Shown one piece after another: positions 6,189 to 10,274 of a stretch of 10,274 bases of DNA. The first letter of the stretch is position 1. Each line of letters starts with the position of its first letter. A program made the translations under genes and the position numbers. The notes beneath the pieces were generated by a model. It saw only the letters and a program-made list of their open reading frames with translations, searched no databases and was not told the DNA's origin. Location of the stretch: NCBI GenBank assembly GCA_017960065.1, contig JAGCZK010000098.1, positions 1-10,274 of the forward strand. The letters are read 5' to 3'. Source of the stretch: Paludibacteraceae bacterium. GTDB lineage: Bacteria > Bacteroidota > Bacteroidia > Bacteroidales > Paludibacteraceae.

Positions 6189-7568
6189 CTAATCCGCCAC
6201 TACAAAAGGAATTTTCTTGAACTGTCGCAGGCCGCCGTCGCCCAAGATTTCACAGACCAGCAGGCAGATACCCGGAGCAATCGCCCTGCCGTTGGTGTCG
6301 GTCACCTCCCACCAGTAGCACTGTCGCCCGCAAAAGGCCCCGTCGAGCAACACCGCCAAGGTGTTCCCGTAAAGGGAACAGACAGTCAGACGCACCTGCA
6401 CCGGCTGGTCGAAATGCAGGACCACGCCCAAGCGGTCGTCCTGTCCGTCGCCATCGGGGCTGACATGACGCGAAAGAAGGCTGACGCCCCAAGGCGCCTC
6501 GTCTTCGTTATAGGTGGCGATGGGATTGGCCAGCCCCGGGCTTCCATAGTGAAAGGCAGCGCTCGCCGACGTCCATTGCGACGTGCCGGGAATCCGCTCC
6601 AAGGCTACTCCCCGACGGGTGTCCAAACGGCTGTTGTGCATGGCCGGCGAATAGTGCAACACGTCCAGCGGCAAGCCGTCGGAACGCAAGAGCCAGACCG
6701 AGCCGCTGTCCGAAGCAAAGGCCGGCAGCTTCGGCACACCGACGAACGCTTGCGGATCGGCATAGGGATAGTTTGCGGCAATCTGCTCGGGGCAGGTCGA
6801 AAGCAAGACGTAAGTCTGCGGCGGGAACTCGTGCGGAGGCAGTTCGCAGACAGTTTTGCCGTTGCTGATTTTCAGATCCGACAGCCGGACGACCGAATCG
6901 CCGGCATTGTACAGTTCCACATAGTCGCACCCGCCTGCAAGCGGATACGGCAGCAGCTCGTTGAGGAGCACATCGGCGCTGTCGGGTTGCCAAGGAGGCA
7001 GATAAGGGCTGCCCAGGCTTTCGATTTCGCAAAAGCGGAATCCCTCGCTACGGGTTTTGGTATAAACGCACTCGAAGCCCGAATAGTGCGATTCGGCACA
7101 CGCCTGCGCCTCCGCCTCGCCTTCGTACAGCAGGCTGTCGCCCGAATCGTAGCACCGAAACTGCCAGCGGCCGGCCTCGTAAGCCACTTCCAGCCCATAC
7201 TCGCCCGCCACCAGAATCACGTCGGGCGACGCAAGCAGTTTCTGGCGCTTTCCGGCCCGGTTCTGCTCCAGCACCAACTGTTTGCCCACCTGCAGGGCAA
7301 AACCCTCGGATTTGGCCTGCAAATCGCTGGAATCGGCCGACAAATGCCATCGGAAATAATTGGAAGAACTGGGAACGAAGTTCAATTGGAAACGCAACGA
7401 CCAAAAAGCGTCTTCGACGATTTCTGACGGCCACGAAACGACCGATGTCGCCGCTTCGGCCGGCGCCCGAAGTTGCAGGCAGCCCGCTTCCGCCACAAAC
7501 CAGGATTCTTGAGAAAATCCCCCGAAGGGGAATAACAACGCCACAAAGGCCAAGTACAAGTGCTTCAT
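6189..7568 (-). CDS. Secreted lamin-tail-domain protein with FlgD-like C-terminal domain
   Basis: The product has 459 residues and a signal peptide (MKHLYLAFVALLFPFGGFSQ, cleavage near 20). Residues about 21-185 form a beta-rich region. Its SLRFQLNFVPSSSNYFRWHLSAD stretch resembles the N-terminal part of other Bacteroidetes lamin-tail proteins. The lamin-tail domain spans about 199-350, with LLNELLPYP, DYVELYNAGDSVVRLSDLKISNG and the closing FHYGSPGLANP. A last domain (about 360-459) begins VSPDGDGQDDRL and continues as FlgD-type Ig-like strands (VRLTVCSLYGN...NGRAIAPGICLL). There are 13 Cys residues, so disulfides in an extracytoplasmic location are likely. Function is unknown; the family is surface or periplasmic and sometimes linked to nucleases or adhesins. 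The ATG at 7568 is chosen for its signal peptide and for its position 25 bp after the -7 box. The stop is TAG, with no terminator before gpmI. Confidence 0.85.
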   Translation of the reverse strand: MKHLYLAFVALLFPFGGFSQESWFVAEAGCLQLRAPAEAATSVVSWPSEIVEDAFWSLRFQLNFVPSSSNYFRWHLSADSSDLQAKSEGFALQVGKQLVLEQNRAGKRQKLLASPDVILVAGEYGLEVAYEAGRWQFRCYDSGDSLLYEGEAEAQACAESHYSGFECVYTKTRSEGFRFCEIESLGSPYLPPWQPDSADVLLNELLPYPLAGGCDYVELYNAGDSVVRLSDLKISNGKTVCELPPHEFPPQTYVLLSTCPEQIAANYPYADPQAFVGVPKLPAFASDSGSVWLLRSDGLPLDVLHYSPAMHNSRLDTRRGVALERIPGTSQWTSASAAFHYGSPGLANPIATYNEDEAPWGVSLLSRHVSPDGDGQDDRLGVVLHFDQPVQVRLTVCSLYGNTLAVLLDGAFCGRQCYWWEVTDTNGRAIAPGICLLVCEILGDGGLRQFKKIPFVVAD

Positions 7569-7592
7569 AAGAATAATCGGATGATGGTGCCG

Positions 7593-7623
7593 CAAAGGTA
7601 GTCTTTTTCGCTCAAGAAACAAA
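7593..7623 (-). promoter_or_regulatory. Bacteroidetes-type promoter of the lamin-tail gene
   Basis: On the minus strand TTTG (7623-7620), a 19-nt spacer and TACCTTTG (7600-7593) match both consensus boxes at the right distance. Transcription would begin about 7 bp downstream, near 7586, leaving a leader of roughly 18 nt before the ATG at 7568. The -33 box overlaps the distal arm of the upstream adhesin's terminator. Confidence 0.72.
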
Positions 7624-7660
7624 GAAGGCGGAAAACATTTGCTGTCTTCCGCCTTTCTTT
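7621..7660 (-). terminator. Terminator of the adhesin gene
   Basis: Arms aggcggaa (7626-7633) and ttccgcct (7647-7654) make an 8-bp stem. After a one-base bulge this extends by aaaga/tcttt, to about 13 bp, around a 13-nt loop (7634-7646). On the minus strand it is followed by a T-rich stretch (GTTTCTTGAG). It lies 16 bp after the adhesin stop codon and separates that gene from the lamin-tail gene. Confidence 0.75.
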
Positions 7661-7676
7661 ATCACTTATAGCGCCG

Positions 7677-7970
7677 TTATTGGCGATACTGTCCGCGATA
7701 CAAGGTCAAGTGGCCCGAAATCGGACGGCCCAGTGCCGGAATGTCGATGTAGTACCAGTAGTCGGTCGATACGCATTGGTGTCCGTTATACATACCGTCC
7801 CAACCTTCGAAGGTTCCGTCGTATTCCACCAACAGCTTGGAGAAGCGGTCGTAGATTCGGATCACCGCATTCGGGTACTTCTCGATGTTGCCGATCTTCC
7901 AAACGTCGTTCACGCCGTCGCCGTCGGGCGTAAAGAAGTTCGGGATGATGATCGGGGTCTTCGAATCGTC
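7677..7970 (-). other. Gliding-motility-associated C-terminal (T9SS type-B sorting) domain
   Basis: This is the part of the adhesin gene that encodes the sorting domain. TPDGDGVND is encoded at 7905-7931, followed by the IYDRFSK, GWDGMYNG and WYYIDI elements in the family order, and it runs to the last codon. Known role: recognition by the T9SS translocon, usually with a PorP/SprF-family partner. Confidence 0.92.
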
Positions 7971-10274
7971 GATGACAAATTCGACTGTCGCCTCGCAGTT
8001 GTGGATGTCGTAAACAGTCACATAGTGGTCGCCGGGAGCCACCTCGAACACCAGGGTCTCGAGCGGGTTCTCCGCACCGTCGAGATAGAAGGTGTAAGGT
8101 TGGCCACTCGTGGTCAGCGGTACAATGGTCGCCTCTTCGGGCTGGCTTTGGCCGACCTCGAAGCTCGGGAGCGCGTGTACGACTACCGACAAATCGGAGG
8201 TTTCGGAGCAGGCTCCGTTGCGAACAGTCAGCGTATAGTGTGCCGAGCCTTCGGGCGTCATCGGCCATACATAGCCGCCCGCATAGGGCTTGCCGCTTAC
8301 GGCATGGCCTTCTTCGTCGGTCAACTCGTAGCCGTAACCTGCGGCCTGAACGCCCAATCCCTCGACTTCAATGTCGAGATCTTCGCCAAGGCAGAGTTCG
8401 AACTCTTTCTGGTAGAGCAACGACATTTCGTTGATGGTCACATCAATCGGCATCGGCTGGCTCAAGCAGTTGGAGTTGCTGATACCGACGGCATATACCC
8501 GGTGCGTACCGACTTCGGCAATCATACCACCGGTATTAATGCTGGTCATGTCGGCATTGTCGTAGTATTGGATACGGTCGGCGCTGGTTGCCGTCCAGTC
8601 AATGGCATTGTCGAGTTGGACAATGGCCGGCGAGCAAACCGCATCGACCGGCTTGGTCGTTACGACCGGATTCAGCTTGTAGGTTTGCGTTGCCTGACCG
8701 GTTTGCGACTCACACATTCCGTAGCTAACGGCCACCACGCTGATGGCATAGGTCTGTCCGTCGGTGGCTCCGCTTACCTGGTAATGGTCGCCCGTTACCG
8801 TCAGGTCGCTACCGTCGAGGTTCCAGCGGTAGGTGTAACCGGCCGAATAGTTCGAAACGGTAAAGATCACCTCGTTGTCGCAACCGTCGTTGGTCGTCAA
8901 CATCGGTTGTTTCGGACGCGACATAAACTGTTGCTGCTGGCCTCCGGCCTCCGAAGGACAGCCGTTGGCATGGGCCACCACTTCGACTTGATATACGGTG
9001 CCTTCGGTCGGCGACACCACTTGGTAAACATCTCCGGCAACTGCCACCGAAGCACCGTCAATGGTCCAGGTGTAGCTGGCCGCCGCATCGTAGTTTTCGA
9101 TGGTGAAGCGCACCGGATTGTCGCAACCGCTGAGGTTCGTCACTACCGGAGTTGCCGGCGTCGTATAGGCCGTTTGGCTGTAGTCGAACGGTTCTGACGG
9201 ACAGCCGTCGGCCGAGATGGCCGTTACCGTACCTTGATAGGTGGCACCCGAGGTGACAGCAACCGTCGAAGCGGAGGCTGTGGTCGAGGCGTTGTCGGCA
9301 TCGCCGGTCCAACTGTAGGACACAGCATCGGTCGAGTTGGCGGTAAAGGTGATGCTTTGGCCCGGGCAGACTGGCGTGGAAGCCACGTTCGTGATGACCG
9401 GTGTGTCAAAGGCCGTCTGACTGTAGTCGAACGGAGCCGTTTCGCAATTGGCGTCGGAGATGGCGACTACCGTACCACGGTAGGTCTCGCCACCGACAAC
9501 GCTTACCACAACGGCCGTAGCGGCGGTCGAGGCGTTGTCGGCGTCGCCCGTCCAACGATAGGTTGCGGCGTTGGTGGCGGTGACGGTAAAGGTCATGTCG
9601 CTACCGTCGCACACTTGCGGGGCGGTGACGCTGCCGATGACCGGCGTCAGCTTGTAGGTCTGGCTGCCTGTGCCGGCCGCTGATTCACAGCCGTTGGCGG
9701 CCTTGGCGATGACGCTCACGTTGTAGGTCTGGGCGTTCTCCGCACCGGCTACCGTGTAGCTGCTTGTGGCGGTAACGTCCGTACCGTCGAGTTTCCATGC
9801 GTACGTCAGCGCGGCATCGTAGTTATCGACCGTGAAGGTCACGGCGTTGTCGCATCCGTCGTTATCCGAGATGACCGGCGTTGCGGGCACATCCACGTTC
9901 TTGGTGAACGTTACACTCGACGTCGTCTGGCAGTCGCCCACACCCGTGATGGTCACCGTGTAGGTCGTGCCGTCGGTGGCCGTCGTCGTCGCTCCGGCCG
10001 TGCCGTTGTCCCAACTGTAGCCCAGTGCGTTCGTTGCACTGGCGGTCAGTTCGACAGCCGTGTTCGTACAATCCAACTCGTCCACGTCGATATCCTTCGT
10101 AATCGTTACGTTGCCCGGCGTCAGCTTGTAGGTCTGGCTGCCTGTGCCGGCCGCTGATTCACAGCCGTTGGCGGCCTTGGCGATGACGCTCACGTTGTAG
10201 GTCTGGGCGTTTTCCGCACCGGCTACCGTGTAGCTGCTTGTGGCGGTAACGTCCGTACCGTCGAGTTTCCATGC
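7677..10274 (-). CDS. C-terminal part of a giant Ig-like repeat adhesin with T9SS type-B sorting domain
   Basis: The frame is open to the right edge, so 865 residues are visible and the N-terminus, signal peptide and promoter are missing; the GTG at 10193 is not a real start. From N to C there are tandem Ig/PKD-like modules of about 76-83 residues. A-type modules (GCDN-x-V-x-F-T-x-x-N-Y, then a YxWxLDG-like strand) lie at 10116-10274 (partial), 9642-9887, 8916-9158 and 8667-8915. B-type modules (WTGDADNAST, FDYSQTA) lie at 9402-9641 and 9159-9401, and a C-type module at 9888-10115. A less regular region follows to about 7960. The last ~95 residues form the gliding-motility-associated C-terminal domain: IPNFFTPDGDGVNDVWKIG, then AVIRIYDRFSK, FEGWDGMYNG and TDYWYYIDI. 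This domain is known to direct secretion and surface attachment by the T9SS. Adhesion is inferred from architecture. Paired Cys per module suggests disulfides. Confidence 0.93.
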   Translation of the reverse strand, partial: AWKLDGTDVTATSSYTVAGAENAQTYNVSVIAKAANGCESAAGTGSQTYKLTPGNVTITKDIDVDELDCTNTAVELTASATNALGYSWDNGTAGATTTATDGTTYTVTITGVGDCQTTSSVTFTKNVDVPATPVISDNDGCDNAVTFTVDNYDAALTYAWKLDGTDVTATSSYTVAGAENAQTYNVSVIAKAANGCESAAGTGSQTYKLTPVIGSVTAPQVCDGSDMTFTVTATNAATYRWTGDADNASTAATAVVVSVVGGETYRGTVVAISDANCETAPFDYSQTAFDTPVITNVASTPVCPGQSITFTANSTDAVSYSWTGDADNASTTASASTVAVTSGATYQGTVTAISADGCPSEPFDYSQTAYTTPATPVVTNLSGCDNPVRFTIENYDAAASYTWTIDGASVAVAGDVYQVVSPTEGTVYQVEVVAHANGCPSEAGGQQQQFMSRPKQPMLTTNDGCDNEVIFTVSNYSAGYTYRWNLDGSDLTVTGDHYQVSGATDGQTYAISVVAVSYGMCESQTGQATQTYKLNPVVTTKPVDAVCSPAIVQLDNAIDWTATSADRIQYYDNADMTSINTGGMIAEVGTHRVYAVGISNSNCLSQPMPIDVTINEMSLLYQKEFELCLGEDLDIEVEGLGVQAAGYGYELTDEEGHAVSGKPYAGGYVWPMTPEGSAHYTLTVRNGACSETSDLSVVVHALPSFEVGQSQPEEATIVPLTTSGQPYTFYLDGAENPLETLVFEVAPGDHYVTVYDIHNCEATVEFVIDDSKTPIIIPNFFTPDGDGVNDVWKIGNIEKYPNAVIRIYDRFSKLLVEYDGTFEGWDGMYNGHQCVSTDYWYYIDIPALGRPISGHLTLYRGQYRQ
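9159..9641. repeat. Two diverged tandem B-type Ig-like modules of the adhesin
   Basis: Modules at 9402-9641 (80 residues) and 9159-9401 (81 residues) share WTGDADNAST, a TY-x-GTV-x-AIS strand and FDYSQTA at equal positions, with one Cys near the start and another near residue 66-67. DNA identity is patchy, for example gaggcgttgtcggc in both, so this duplication is older than the 474-bp unit. Confidence 0.85.
9641..9800. repeat. Direct repeat, internal copy (474-bp period)
   Basis: These 160 bp match 10115-10274 at every base except 9738 (C here, T at 10212), as aligned by eye. The difference is synonymous on the coding strand (GAG versus GAA, Glu). The repeat lies in an A-type Ig-like module. 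The offset of 474 bp equals 158 codons, one A-type (82 aa) plus one C-type (76 aa) module. Confidence 0.95.
10115..10274. repeat. Direct repeat, second copy cut by the window edge
   Basis: This is the partner of 9641-9800, 159 of 160 bases identical. The match still holds at the last base, so the duplicated unit continues past the right edge. Confidence 0.95.

Noticed and set aside
6153..7427. 424-codon plus-strand open frame opposite the lamin-tail gene
   Set aside because: The minus-strand gene has a signal peptide, a matched promoter and recognisable domains; the plus-strand frame is low-complexity with no family likeness.
7680..9197. 505-codon plus-strand open frame opposite the adhesin
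   Set aside because: It is antisense to the Ig-like modules and sorting domain. Its apparent internal similarity only mirrors the repeats on the real strand.
7677..10274. Repetitive right end as a possible CRISPR array or mobile-element repeat
   Set aside because: The repeats have no spacers, keep the reading frame and encode Ig-like protein modules; no cas gene, transposase or terminal inverted repeats are present.

Overview
The window looks like a chromosomal segment of a fairly GC-rich member of the Bacteroidota, most likely a Bacteroidales. Three things point there: a PorP/SprF-family type IX secretion (T9SS) protein, a giant repeat protein ending in a gliding-motility/type-B T9SS sorting domain, and promoters of the Bacteroidetes form TTTG-N19/20-TAnnTTTG with no clear Shine-Dalgarno sequences. 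I cannot name the genus from sequence alone.

Layout, left to right. (1) Positions 1-389, plus strand: the C-terminal 128 residues of a protein that starts outside the window, possibly a secreted glycan-acting beta-helix protein. (2) 403-618, minus: a 71-residue DUF2007-type protein. (3) 693-1664, minus: an outer-membrane PorP/SprF protein with a signal peptide, a strong promoter match at 1759-1790 and a terminator at 631-668. (4) 1665-1942: an AT-rich divergent promoter region. (5) 1943-4561, plus: complete mutS. (6) 4565-4598: a bidirectional terminator shared by the convergent mutS and gpmI. (7) 4620-6137, minus: complete gpmI (cofactor-independent phosphoglycerate mutase). (8) 6189-7568, minus: a secreted lamin-tail-domain protein with a FlgD-like C-terminal domain. 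(9) 7677-10274, minus: the C-terminal 865 residues of a large modular Ig-like adhesin with a T9SS type-B sorting domain; its N-terminus lies beyond the right edge.

Two housekeeping genes (DNA mismatch repair and glycolysis) therefore sit between genes for the cell surface. The adhesin is a predicted T9SS client, and PorP/SprF proteins are known to serve type-B clients. The two are about 6 kb apart here rather than adjacent, so a partnership between them is only a hypothesis. The most distinctive sequence structure is a nearly perfect 160-bp direct repeat (one synonymous difference) with a 474-bp period at the right edge. It reflects a recent duplication of a 158-residue two-module unit of the adhesin. 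I found no CRISPR array, tRNA, rRNA, insertion sequence or clear new defence-type system.
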